From the NCBI GenBank assembly GCA_002440825.1, contig DJVH01000071.1, positions 1-36,075 on the forward strand: DNA of 36,075 nucleotides, in the 5' to 3' direction. The notes beneath the pieces were generated by a model. It searched no databases. It saw only the letters and a program-made list of their open reading frames with translations, and had not been told where the DNA came from. Both the position numbers and the translations under genes were made by a program. Below, one piece after another: positions 7,370-14,999 of the stretch; the first letter of the stretch is position 1; the number at the start of each line of letters is the position of its first letter. The stretch is from Bacteriovoracaceae bacterium UBA6261. GTDB lineage: Bacteria; Bdellovibrionota; Bacteriovoracia; Bacteriovoracales; Bacteriovoracaceae.

Positions 7370-10172
7370 AATTTCCATTGTTAAAGCAGCCGTACACAAT
7401 CTAAAAGATGTATCGATTAATATTCCCAAAAACACACTGACCGTTATTACGGGTCCATCGGGTTCCGGGAAATCTTCTCTCGCCTTTGATACGGTTTATG
7501 TTGAAGGACAAAGAAGATACATAGAATCGTTATCAAGTTATGCACGCCAGTTTCTCGGACAATATCAGCCACCGGAGGTAGAATCTATTACTGGTCTTTC
7601 GCCTTCCATTGCCATTGACCAGAAGACTTCCAGCAAGAACCCTCGATCAACAGTGGGGACGACTACTGAAATCTACGACTATCTTCGCGTGCTCTTTGCG
7701 AGAATTGGAACTCTGTACGATCCGGAAACCGGACAAGAAGTGCGACGATTTACTCCAACACAAATTACAAAAGAAGTGTTGAAACTTGGCGATAAAACCA
7801 AATTGCAAATTCTTGCTCCTGTTCCTTTTAGTGAGAAAATTAAATTCAAGGATCTGGTCTCAAAATTCTTAACGATGGGCTTTTCCCGTGCGCGACTTAA
7901 TGGTGATCTTATCCAGCTTGATGAATCCCTTAAAGCACCGAAAGGCAAATTTCAGCTGGATATTGTTGTCGATAGAATTGTCATTAAAGAAGACATTGAA
8001 AAACGACTTGCCGATTCCATTGAATATGCACTCAAGCTCGCCGATGGCAACGTGACCATTTTGGTGGACGACAAAAAAGAGCTGACTTTTTCTGAGCACA
8101 ACAAGTCCACTAAAGGCGATAAAATTTATCCCGAGCTCGAACCACGTCTTTTTTCTTTCAACTCACCAATTGGTGCTTGCGAAGTTTGCAATGGACTTGG
8201 TGAAACAAAAACCTTTGATCTTGATTTAATGATTTTTGATGAAAATCTTCCTCTTCTTGAAGGTGCTATTACCCCATTATCAAAAAGAAATTCATTTCTT
8301 TATAAGATGGTGGAAACCATCGCTGATGAAGAGGGCATTAACATTGAGGGTCCTTTCAAGAAACTTCCAAAAAAGTTTAAAGATATTCTCTTCAATGGCT
8401 CCGATAAGGTTTATCGCTATTCATTCACTTCAGAAAATTCACACTTTGAATTCTCAAAAGCTTTCCCTGGCCTTGAAGCATGGCTGGAAAAGAAATTTTT
8501 AGAATCTGGTTCTGATAAAGTACGGTTAGAACTAGAGAAGTTCATGAACATTAAACAATGTCCTTCATGTCACGGACTACGTTTGAATAAAGTAGCTCTC
8601 TCGACAAAGATTGGTGATAAAAACATCATGGATCTTTGCGTTCTTTCCATCGATGAGTGTTTTCATTATTTAAATGCCATCAAACTAGATGGCGAAAAAA
8701 AAATAATCGCTGATAAACTACTTAAAGAAATTGTTTCCCGCCTTCGTTTTCTTTTGGACGTAGGTCTAAATTATCTTTGCCTGAACAGGGGAGCGATGAC
8801 TCTCTCCGGTGGCGAGTCTCAAAGAATTCGTCTTGCTACCCAGATAGGCTCAGCCCTCTCGGGAGTTTTATACGTTCTGGACGAACCAAGCATCGGTCTT
8901 CACCAGCGCGATAACGACAGGCTTATCAAAACATTAAAATCACTTCGTGACATCGGTAACACGGTTCTTGTAGTTGAACATGATGAAGACACAATGATGT
9001 CGTCAGATTTTTTAATAGATATGGGGCCTGGAGCAGGAATCCATGGTGGACAGATTGTTTCCGCGGGTCCTCTTGAAAAAGTACTTAAAGACAAAAAATC
9101 GCTGACTGCTAAATTTCTTTCCGGCGAAACAAGAATTGAAGTGCCGGCAACAAGAAAGAAGGCAACGAAATTTGTTAAACTCAGCGGAGCACACGAGCAC
9201 AACATTCAAAATTTATCAGTATCAATTCCTCTGGGCGGATTGGTGTGCGTTTCAGGTGTAAGTGGTTCTGGAAAATCAACTTTAATTCACAGAATTCTTG
9301 TTCCTGCCGTAAAAACGCACTTAACTCGAACGAATAAAGTTCTTTATCAAAAAGCGAACTACAACTCCATAACTGGTGTGGATGAAATTCAATCCGTTAT
9401 TGAATTGGATCAATCTCCAATCGGCAGAACTCCCCATTCAAACCCCGCAACTTATACCGGTATGTTTGATGACATTAGAGATATATTTGCCTCAACAAAT
9501 GAGTCTCAAATTCGTGGTTATAAAACGGGACGTTTCAGCTTTAACGTAAAGGGCGGACGCTGTGAAGAGTGCGAAGGCAATGGTGTAAAAAAAATCGAAA
9601 TGCATTTTTTACCTGATGTTTATATAACTTGTACCGAGTGCAAAGGCACAAGGTACAACGCTGAAACACTTTCTGTTCTCTATAAGGGCAAAAATATCGC
9701 TGAAGTTTTAGATATGTCGATTGAAGAAGGTGCAGAATTCTTTAAAAATCACACCAAACTTGCCCGCGTCTTGAACACTTTAAACTCTGTTGGTCTTGGC
9801 TATATGAAACTAGGTCAACCAGCGACAACACTTTCAGGTGGGGAAGCCCAACGTTTAAAACTGTCACGCGAACTTTCAAAAAGGGCTAAAGGTCATTGTC
9901 TCTACGTACTCGACGAGCCGACAACAGGTCTTCATTTCCAGGATATAAAAATTCTTCTATCGGCCCTTCAGCAATTAGTTGAACAAGGTCATACGCTTCT
10001 GGTTATCGAACACAACCTGGACGTTATAAAAACTGCTGACTGGGTTATTGATCTTGGTCCGGAAGGCGGAAGCGGTGGCGGACAAATAATTGCAGAAGGC
10101 ACACCGGAGCAAGTGGCGAAAAATCCAAAGTCACACACCGGAAAATATCTTAAGAAAGTACTGAAAGCATGA
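7356..10172 (+). CDS. uvrA: UvrABC excinuclease subunit A
   Basis: Damage-recognition ATPase of nucleotide excision repair, 938 residues (E. coli 940). The two ABC halves are complete. The first has Walker A GPSGSGKSS (K39), LSGGESQR (483-490) and DEPSIGL (509-515). The second has GVSGSGKST (K640), LSGGEAQR (826-833) and DEPTTGL (853-859). Zinc-binding pairs are CEVCNGLG, CPSCHGL, CEECEGNG and CTECKGTR. I chose GTG at 7356 because GAGG stands 6 bases upstream; a TTG at 7344 is the alternative (942 residues). It overlaps the end of pdxA by 14 bases, so translation is probably coupled. Confidence 0.97.
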   Translation: MSINEISIVKAAVHNLKDVSINIPKNTLTVITGPSGSGKSSLAFDTVYVEGQRRYIESLSSYARQFLGQYQPPEVESITGLSPSIAIDQKTSSKNPRSTVGTTTEIYDYLRVLFARIGTLYDPETGQEVRRFTPTQITKEVLKLGDKTKLQILAPVPFSEKIKFKDLVSKFLTMGFSRARLNGDLIQLDESLKAPKGKFQLDIVVDRIVIKEDIEKRLADSIEYALKLADGNVTILVDDKKELTFSEHNKSTKGDKIYPELEPRLFSFNSPIGACEVCNGLGETKTFDLDLMIFDENLPLLEGAITPLSKRNSFLYKMVETIADEEGINIEGPFKKLPKKFKDILFNGSDKVYRYSFTSENSHFEFSKAFPGLEAWLEKKFLESGSDKVRLELEKFMNIKQCPSCHGLRLNKVALSTKIGDKNIMDLCVLSIDECFHYLNAIKLDGEKKIIADKLLKEIVSRLRFLLDVGLNYLCLNRGAMTLSGGESQRIRLATQIGSALSGVLYVLDEPSIGLHQRDNDRLIKTLKSLRDIGNTVLVVEHDEDTMMSSDFLIDMGPGAGIHGGQIVSAGPLEKVLKDKKSLTAKFLSGETRIEVPATRKKATKFVKLSGAHEHNIQNLSVSIPLGGLVCVSGVSGSGKSTLIHRILVPAVKTHLTRTNKVLYQKANYNSITGVDEIQSVIELDQSPIGRTPHSNPATYTGMFDDIRDIFASTNESQIRGYKTGRFSFNVKGGRCEECEGNGVKKIEMHFLPDVYITCTECKGTRYNAETLSVLYKGKNIAEVLDMSIEEGAEFFKNHTKLARVLNTLNSVGLGYMKLGQPATTLSGGEAQRLKLSRELSKRAKGHCLYVLDEPTTGLHFQDIKILLSALQQLVEQGHTLLVIEHNLDVIKTADWVIDLGPEGGSGGGQIIAEGTPEQVAKNPKSHTGKYLKKVLKA

Positions 10173-10927
10173 TCGAAATAACTTCACCACAAGATTCGCG
10201 TATTGTTGAGTTCACTCAAATGCGTGATCGTGTTCTACATGACAATAATCTGGTTGTTTGCGAATCGGAGAAATTATTTTTGCAGTTTATCCACAGTGGA
10301 AAAAAAATATTAAAGACCTTTTCCACAAAGAGTTTTGCTGAAAAATATAAGTTAACTAATGATACTAATTTTGTTGCAGACAAAAGCGTTCTTGAAAGTG
10401 TTGCCGGCTTCAAAATTGAATTTGAAGTATTATTTCTCATCGCAAAGCCGGATGATTTTCCTTTAAATAATCTTCACTCCAGAATTATTTTATTAAATGG
10501 AGTCAGTTCACCAGAAAATGTCGGCAGTATCGTCAGATCAGCAGCTGCGTTCAATATAAATTCAATCATCACAGATGAAAAAAGCTGCTCGCCCTTCCTC
10601 AGACGTTGCATTCGCGTTTCAATGGGAAATATTTTTGCCATGAAAACGCATCATTCAAATGATGTCCGTGAGGATTTAAAAATTCTTAAATCATTAGGCT
10701 ATACAATTTTATCGACAGCCAATATTGCACGTTCAATCGATATGGCCACTTATGTTTTTCCACAAAAATGTGTACTTATTATCGGCAGTGAAGGCCATGG
10801 CATTGATCATGATATTCTCGAATCTTCTGATGTGATCTTAAAGATAAAGATTAATTCCCAAGTGGCTCATTTGAATGCGGCCAATGCTGCTTCAATATTT
10901 CTTTCTCATATGAGCCTGGTTGAATAA
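10169..10927 (+). CDS. SpoU/TrmH-family RNA 2'-O-methyltransferase
   Basis: A SPOUT-class methyltransferase of 252 residues, expected to methylate a ribose in tRNA or rRNA using S-adenosylmethionine. The N-terminal 90 residues resemble the substrate-binding domain found in TrmH/RlmB relatives. The catalytic domain shows motif 1 NGVSSPENVGSIVRSAAAF, motif 2 VLIIGSEGHGI and motif 3 INSQVAHLNAANAASI. The last usually reads SLNVSVAAGI, so it is somewhat altered. It overlaps the uvrA stop by four bases (ATGA), so it is the next gene of that operon. The exact target RNA cannot be told from sequence. Confidence 0.85.
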   Translation: MIEITSPQDSRIVEFTQMRDRVLHDNNLVVCESEKLFLQFIHSGKKILKTFSTKSFAEKYKLTNDTNFVADKSVLESVAGFKIEFEVLFLIAKPDDFPLNNLHSRIILLNGVSSPENVGSIVRSAAAFNINSIITDEKSCSPFLRRCIRVSMGNIFAMKTHHSNDVREDLKILKSLGYTILSTANIARSIDMATYVFPQKCVLIIGSEGHGIDHDILESSDVILKIKINSQVAHLNAANAASIFLSHMSLVE

Positions 10928-10937
10928 GGAGTGCTGA

Positions 10938-11387
10938 ATGGAAGCAACTGTTAGCTGGAACACAAAACTGACCTTTACCGGAAATGCCCACGGACATGAA
11001 ACCGTGATGGATACTTCGCTTAAAAATGGTGGGCTCAATCGAGGCCCAACCCCAAAGGAAATTTTACTAGAATCCATGTGTGCTTGTGCCGGAATGGATG
11101 TCATCGCCATTCTTGATAAAAGTAAGCATTCTCCGCTTACTCTCGATATTCACGCTACAGCTGAAACTATGAAAACTGGTCCTTCAGTATTTGAATTTGT
11201 AAAAATGTCTTATAAGGGGAGCGGCGACACACCAGCAGCTGAATTTTTGAAAGCTGTTGAATTCTCAATGACAAAATACTGTGGAGTTACTGCTATGATC
11301 ACAAAGGTTTGCCCGGTTACTTATGAGGTTTTTCTAAATGGGGTAAAAATAGGTGATGGACAAGCGAAATTTCAATTTGAAAATTAG
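10938..11387 (+). CDS. OsmC/Ohr-family protein
   Basis: A 149-residue protein of the OsmC family, whose members reduce organic hydroperoxides through a pair of cysteines. Visible marks are the TPKEILLESMCACAGMDVI helix with C48 and C50 and, in the second conserved helix, SMTKYCGVTAMI with C115. C48 or C50 with C115 would form the redox pair. The general shape is closest to the YhfA-like subgroup of unknown substrate. AAGGAG stands 6 bases before the ATG, 10 bases after the methyltransferase stop. It is the last gene of the unit, followed by a strong terminator. Confidence 0.85.
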   Translation: MEATVSWNTKLTFTGNAHGHETVMDTSLKNGGLNRGPTPKEILLESMCACAGMDVIAILDKSKHSPLTLDIHATAETMKTGPSVFEFVKMSYKGSGDTPAAEFLKAVEFSMTKYCGVTAMITKVCPVTYEVFLNGVKIGDGQAKFQFEN

Positions 11388-11389
11388 AC

Positions 11390-11425
11390 AAAAAAAAGGG
11401 GGCTTATCGGCCCCCTTCTTATTTT
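11390..11425. terminator. Bidirectional terminator between the OsmC gene and atpE
   Basis: AAGGGGGC (11396-11403) pairs with GCCCCCTT (11410-11417) around a TTATCG loop. A run of eight A precedes it and a T-rich tract follows, so it can stop transcription from both of the converging operons. Confidence 0.92.
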
Positions 11426-11452
11426 ATCTTTTTATCTTGCGATAATTTAAAA

Positions 11453-11764
11453 TTACACAAGGAATGTAGAGATAAGAGCGAAAATTACAAGTGATTCCAT
11501 AAGAGCTAGAGCAAGAATCATTGGAGTTTGGATCTTATCAGCAGCAGCTGGGTTTCTTGCGATACCTTCTAGAGCTACAGCAGCAGCTTTAGATTGAGCT
11601 GTTGTACCAGCAAATACTGCTACGCCAAGAGCGAAGAAGTAAGAGATGTACTTGAATGATTTTTCAGACATACCAGCAGCAGCTGTGCCTTGAGCGAAAA
11701 CTTGTGAAGACACAAGAAGTGCGAAAAGTACGAAAGCGAAAATTAATGGAAGTTTTTTTGTCAT
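11453..11764 (-). CDS. atpE: ATP synthase F0 subunit c, with signal-peptide-like leader
   Basis: Ring-forming ion-carrying subunit of ATP synthase. It has 103 residues, longer than the usual 75-90 because of an N-terminal hydrophobic leader ending in SQVFA (predicted cut after residue 24). The two helices flank the polar loop ARNPAA (R70). Helix 2 carries the ion-binding glutamate E90 followed by S91; helix 1 carries Q57. At the glycine-rich positions of helix 1 the residues are V50, A52, T54, A56 and S58 instead of the normal glycines. AGGAG lies 7 bases before the ATG. It is the last gene of the leftward F0 operon. Confidence 0.95.
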   Translation of the reverse strand: MTKKLPLIFAFVLFALLVSSQVFAQGTAAAGMSEKSFKYISYFFALGVAVFAGTTAQSKAAAVALEGIARNPAAADKIQTPMILALALMESLVIFALISTFLV

Positions 11765-11800
11765 GATAGACTCCTACAAAAGTTAATAATTCGGTTTCTA

Positions 11801-12610
11801 TTAGTGATGAGCGTGATGATCACCATGATCGTGGTGAGCAGTCGCCAAGCTAATATACACCATTGATAACATACAAAATACGTAAGCTTGAATAAACGAA
11901 ACCAGAAGACCAAGAAGCATGAACACAACTGGAACAGCTACTGGTGCAAGGTTAGAGAATGTACCAAGAACCATGTGGTCCCCGTACATGTTTCCGTATA
12001 GACGAAGCGCTAGAGAAACCGGACGAATACAAGTAGAGATGATTTCGATTGGGAAAATCAAAATCGCCATATACCAAAGTGGTCCAGCAAAGTGTTTGAA
12101 GTAGTTAATCACGCCAAGCTCTTTCATCCCTTTTCCATTGAAATAGAAGAATGAGAAAACACCAAGAGCAAGTGTTGTATTAATTGATTCCGTTGGAGGT
12201 AAGAAACCTGGAATCAAGCCAATTGCGTTTGAAAGAAAAATCAGAATGAAGATTGTTGAAACGAATGCAAAATATTTTGGAGCATCTTTTTCACCAAGAA
12301 CTGCACGACATTGAGTCATGATGAATGAACCGTACATTTCAGTGATATTTTTAAAAGTGATTCCTGCATCAGGAAGAACTGCTTGATCTTTATTATTTGT
12401 TTGAGCTCTGTAAATGAAAGCTCCGACCAGCAGAAGAACACAAAGAAGAAGGAATGTTAAAATGTGATCGTAGTGATGAATATCAGCGTGGTGAAAAGCT
12501 TCTTCAATTCCAGTTGCTTTAGCTACCGATGTTACCCATGTGAATCCTTCGCTCGCCATTGCGTTTGAAGAAAGAAGTCCAAGAAGATTAAGAATGAAGA
12601 ATTTTTTCAT
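11801..12610 (-). CDS. atpB: ATP synthase F0 subunit a
   Basis: Stator channel subunit that moves ions to and from the c ring, 269 residues. The N-terminus is a signal-like leader with a likely cut after NAMA (residue 19). The essential arginine lies in SLALRLYGNMYGDH, and the last helix has SFIQAYVFCMLSMVYI with the usual glutamine. The tail ends in a histidine-rich stretch (HHDHGDHHAHH). The ATG at 12610 follows AAAGGA; an upstream in-frame ATG at 12646 would lie inside atpI and is not preferred. The gene starts one base after the atpI stop, so the two are coupled. Confidence 0.95.
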   Translation of the reverse strand: MKKFFILNLLGLLSSNAMASEGFTWVTSVAKATGIEEAFHHADIHHYDHILTFLLLCVLLLVGAFIYRAQTNNKDQAVLPDAGITFKNITEMYGSFIMTQCRAVLGEKDAPKYFAFVSTIFILIFLSNAIGLIPGFLPPTESINTTLALGVFSFFYFNGKGMKELGVINYFKHFAGPLWYMAILIFPIEIISTCIRPVSLALRLYGNMYGDHMVLGTFSNLAPVAVPVVFMLLGLLVSFIQAYVFCMLSMVYISLATAHHDHGDHHAHH

Positions 12611-12611
12611 T

Positions 12612-13007
12612 TTATTTTGATCCTTTTTCCAACTCAGTTTCATCATCTTTTACCCTGGTGAAACTCAAGTAGAGGACAGCTATTTGTAATACGTAAATAA
12701 GTACAGGAATAATTATCCTATTTCCCATAATCTGTACACCAAAAATCAAGGCAACTATGACAATGAATACTTTGCCAATAACCATCATTATAATGTTGCC
12801 TTTATCGACTTCGGCTCCATCAGCGGCATTGCGACTTAGCTCTCTTACGACACTAACTAACATCCATTGATTTAGGCATGCAGCGACAAAAACGGTAATC
12901 ATGACGTAGAATTCGGCCATTGATCTGGCCATATACCAGGAAGCTATTAGAAGGATGGTCGAATAGAAAATGTATTTGCGAAAATCAATTTTTGCGCCTG
13001 TATGCAT
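12612..13007 (-). CDS. atpI: AtpI-like membrane protein of the ATP synthase operon
   Basis: A 131-residue protein with four predicted membrane helices (about 12-30, 31-54, 73-96, 100-120) joined by a charged loop near residues 58-70. AtpI proteins help assemble the c ring. The sequence is too variable to prove the family, so the name rests on size, topology and position directly before atpB. Its start overlaps the end of the preceding small gene by 23 bases, in another frame. Confidence 0.65.
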   Translation of the reverse strand: MHTGAKIDFRKYIFYSTILLIASWYMARSMAEFYVMITVFVAACLNQWMLVSVVRELSRNAADGAEVDKGNIIMMVIGKVFIVIVALIFGVQIMGNRIIIPVLIYVLQIAVLYLSFTRVKDDETELEKGSK

Positions 13008-13182
13008 AATAGACCATCAAGAAAAGCATTCCTCCAATAATCGTGAGGAAAGTTAAAACTGCTTGGGTCTTCGTTAATATATGCATTTTCTCCAATTGCA
13101 TAGACCCCCAGACGGTAATAAAGATCGTCGATGGAAGGCTCATGGCAATTCCCATGATTTGCATCCATTTTTTATTAAACAT
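12985..13182 (-). CDS. AtpZ/AtpQ-like small membrane protein (F0 operon gene 1)
   Basis: A 65-residue protein with two hydrophobic helices (about 7-30 and 40-62) and a basic tail (YYAYRRKN). It is the size and shape of the small AtpZ/AtpQ proteins that often open an ATP synthase operon ahead of AtpI. The ATG is preceded by TTGAGG. It overlaps atpI and appears to be the first gene of the cluster. A longer overlapping frame (12947-13168) has no membrane pattern and is rejected. Function is assigned by context. Confidence 0.65.
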   Translation of the reverse strand: MFNKKWMQIMGIAMSLPSTIFITVWGSMQLEKMHILTKTQAVLTFLTIIGGMLFLMVYYAYRRKN

Positions 13183-13195
13183 AGGGGCCTCAAAA

Positions 13196-13220
13196 ATAAA
13201 AAGGCCCGGAATTCCGGGCC
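13196..13220 (-). terminator. Terminator of the secreted-protein gene, just before the F0 operon
   Basis: A perfect 18-base palindrome GGCCCGGAATTCCGGGCC (13203-13220) is followed, on the minus strand, by TTTTTATTTTT. It ends the gene at 13245-13775 and stands only 20 bases ahead of the first F0 start codon. Confidence 0.85.
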
Positions 13221-13241
13221 CTGGTTTGGGAACTGTTGCTT

Positions 13242-13270
13242 AGTTTATTTGGAGACGTTTTTAGATTCAA
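13242..13270 (-). promoter_or_regulatory. Possible sigma-70 promoter for the F0 operon
   Basis: On the minus strand TTGAAT (13270-13265) and TAAACT (13247-13242) are 17 bases apart, inside the 3' end of the secreted-protein gene. Each matches 4/6. If it is used, its transcript must read through the GGCCCGG hairpin before reaching atpZ. Weak call; no better promoter was seen. Confidence 0.25.
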
Positions 13271-13775
13271 GCTTCGGTGAGAAAAAACCAGCCTTTGAAT
13301 TATCTGGTTCCTTTGGCTTATTGCTGTTGTTAACAATAATCGGTGGGTTGGCGCTTACTGGCTTTAAAGCTTCCTCAATAATTTTTTTACTCGCAGCAAC
13401 CTGATCATCTTTCAAGCGATCCATACCGATTGAGTGGGCGACAACCGTCCCTTCTTCATCCAAACAAGCCTTAATTGAATTAATGTGTATATACTGCATG
13501 CCCATATTGTCGAAGGCTAAGAAGAAATCTCCATCACAACTTAATTTTTGCAAATCAGATTCTTTAACCTTATTAAAAAAATCATTCACTTCTTTTGATC
13601 TTGTTCCAAGGTTGATAACTATTCTTGGATTGTCTTTTACGAATTTGATGGATAATCGATCTGAAATTTCTCTGTATTTTTTCAACTCCAGAACTTTAGG
13701 CTTCACTGCAAGCGCAGTGAAATCTGCAAAAGAAAGTGCAGGAAGTAACAAGGCAATGGCCAATAGAGTTTTCAT
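13245..13775 (-). CDS. Small exported protein of unknown function
   Basis: I do not recognise this 176-residue protein. It has a clear signal peptide, with a KT start, LLAIALLLPALSFA and a cut near residue 17. The mature part begins with a mixed alpha/beta region including RIVINLGTRSKEVNDFF. It has two cysteines (in KLSCDGD and IKACLDE) that could form a disulfide. The C-terminal 45 residues are Pro/Asn/Lys-rich (SANPPIIVNNSNKPKEP) and probably unstructured. The ATG at 13775 has AAAGGGG 6 bases upstream; the longer frame from 13853 lacks a signal peptide at its start and crosses the promoter. It is a single-gene unit with its own sigma-54-type promoter and its own terminator. Confidence 0.7.
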   Translation of the reverse strand: MKTLLAIALLLPALSFADFTALAVKPKVLELKKYREISDRLSIKFVKDNPRIVINLGTRSKEVNDFFNKVKESDLQKLSCDGDFFLAFDNMGMQYIHINSIKACLDEEGTVVAHSIGMDRLKDDQVAASKKIIEEALKPVSANPPIIVNNSNKPKEPDNSKAGFFSPKLESKNVSK

Positions 13776-13818
13776 AAAATCCCCTTTGTTGAAAATAAGA
13801 TGTAATTGGATTAGGTAG

Positions 13819-13835
13819 TTGCATCCCTCGTGCCA
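13819..13835 (-). promoter_or_regulatory. Sigma-54 (-24/-12) promoter
   Basis: The minus strand reads TGGCACGAGGGATGCAA. Compared with the RpoN consensus TGGCACG-N4-TTGCW, only one base differs (A for the first T of TTGC). The invariant GG and GC are separated by the required 10 bases. It points at the exported-protein gene; transcription would start near 13809, giving a leader of about 34 bases before the ATG. Confidence 0.72.
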
Positions 13836-13892
13836 CTTGCAAAACATTTTCAATTCACAGGCTTAGACAGAAAAGCAGTGTCTACTTTTTTG

Positions 13893-13911
13893 ACAGGTAA
13901 ATTTTATCTGT
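13893..13911. promoter_or_regulatory. Inverted repeat, possible activator site upstream of the sigma-54 promoter
   Basis: ACAGGTAAA-T-TTTATCTGT is a 9-bp inverted repeat with one mismatch, centred about 70 bases upstream of the -24 element. RpoN promoters need an enhancer-bound activator, and such proteins bind inverted repeats in this region. A second short repeat, AGACA-N9-TGTCT, lies at 13865-13883. Confidence 0.35.
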
Positions 13912-13926
13912 TCAATGTTTCGACAG

Positions 13927-14712
13927 TTAACGACGTCGAGAAACTCTGCGCTCATAGAGTGCTGTGAGACGATTTTGGATAACATCAGGGTTGGGATAGT
14001 CATTGGCGATAGAGTAGTAAATATCGTAAGCCATTTTCAGGTTTTCAGTTGATTCGTAAATATTAGCTACGAGAAATTTCGCTTGAACGATATTTTCTTT
14101 CTTTGTTTCTCTTTTCAAATACTCTGACCAGACAAAGAGAGCTTTGTTGTAATCTTTTTTTTCAAAATAAACTAATCCCAGATAATAAAAGGACCGCACG
14201 AAAAATTCATGATTCGGATCCGTTTGAATTTTCGTCAACTGGGCAATGGCATTTTCTGTATCGTTTAAATAGTAATAGGAGAGAGCTATCTGTAATTGAA
14301 AAAAATCATACTTCTTAAGCTTGGGAGTGAACTCAGAAAGCTTCGTGTAGTTTTTAATCGCATCTTTATAATTTTTTCTATAATTGAAATTGAGGTCAGC
14401 AAGTTTTTCTTCAGTTTTAATCAACCATAGCGGATCTTCAGTCAGATCTTTAACTTCGTTATAATAATAAACTGCTTTATTGTATTCACCCAGATAAATT
14501 GCATAGAGTTCGCCCAATTGATAGCAGATCTTTAAGCGTAATTCCGGACCGGGATTACTCTTAAGGATGTCCTCATATAGAAAAGCTGCTTTATTGTATT
14601 TTTGGTCTGTGATGTAGTTCTGGGCATCGATGATTTTACGGTTTATCGGTGGTGTAAAATCACACGCTGAAATCAAAACTACAGCAATGAAAAGACTTAA
14701 CCACTTCACCAT
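13927..14712 (-). CDS. TPR-repeat lipoprotein
   Basis: A 261-residue lipoprotein. The signal ends in a lipobox LISAC with the lipidated cysteine at C17, followed by aspartate. The rest is a run of about six helical tetratricopeptide-like repeats (for instance YNKAAFLYEDILKSNP, YNKAVYYYNEVKDL, YKDAIKNYTKLSEF, YNKALFVWSEYLKR). Such proteins are scaffolds for envelope complexes; BamD is one example, but no specific BamD mark is seen. The tail is basic (YERRVSRRR). It is 8 bases after the yciI-like gene, so it may be the last gene of the gyrase transcript. Confidence 0.8.
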   Translation of the reverse strand: MVKWLSLFIAVVLISACDFTPPINRKIIDAQNYITDQKYNKAAFLYEDILKSNPGPELRLKICYQLGELYAIYLGEYNKAVYYYNEVKDLTEDPLWLIKTEEKLADLNFNYRKNYKDAIKNYTKLSEFTPKLKKYDFFQLQIALSYYYLNDTENAIAQLTKIQTDPNHEFFVRSFYYLGLVYFEKKDYNKALFVWSEYLKRETKKENIVQAKFLVANIYESTENLKMAYDIYYSIANDYPNPDVIQNRLTALYERRVSRRR

Positions 14713-14720
14713 GAGTCACC

Positions 14721-14999
14721 TTAGTAATTAAATTTGGCTGATCTTTTTGTAACAGCAAAATCGGTGATTTTATATTCGGCAATTTGTTCAATCCAAAAAG
14801 GATCATTGGAAAGAATTCGCTCAAGTTCTGCTCTATCCATTTCCGTGGCGAGCAGTATTCCGCCATCCCTCGGATTTTTTGGACCGGAAGCTAACAACAC
14901 TCCCTTGGCATAATAGACATCTAAAAAAGCGCGATGAGCTTCGAGATGTTTCTCGACTTCGCTCATCGCTTTTTTATAAGTTAGTTCAATAATATACAT
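14721..14999 (-). CDS. YciI-family (YCII-related) protein
   Basis: A 92-residue ferredoxin-fold protein of the YCII-related family. It keeps the family's histidine in EAHRAFLDVYYAKGVLLASGP, which typically pairs with an aspartate (here in NPRDGG); DPFWIEQIAEYKITDF completes the pattern. Members are thought to be small enzymes, but the reaction is unknown for most. The start overlaps the gyrA stop by one base (TAATG), which indicates coupled translation with gyrase. Confidence 0.85.
   Translation of the reverse strand: MYIIELTYKKAMSEVEKHLEAHRAFLDVYYAKGVLLASGPKNPRDGGILLATEMDRAELERILSNDPFWIEQIAEYKITDFAVTKRSAKFNY

Noticed and set aside
12947..13168. 73-residue frame overlapping the atpZ-like gene
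   Set aside because: It lacks the two-helix pattern and a ribosome site; the overlapping 65-residue frame has both.
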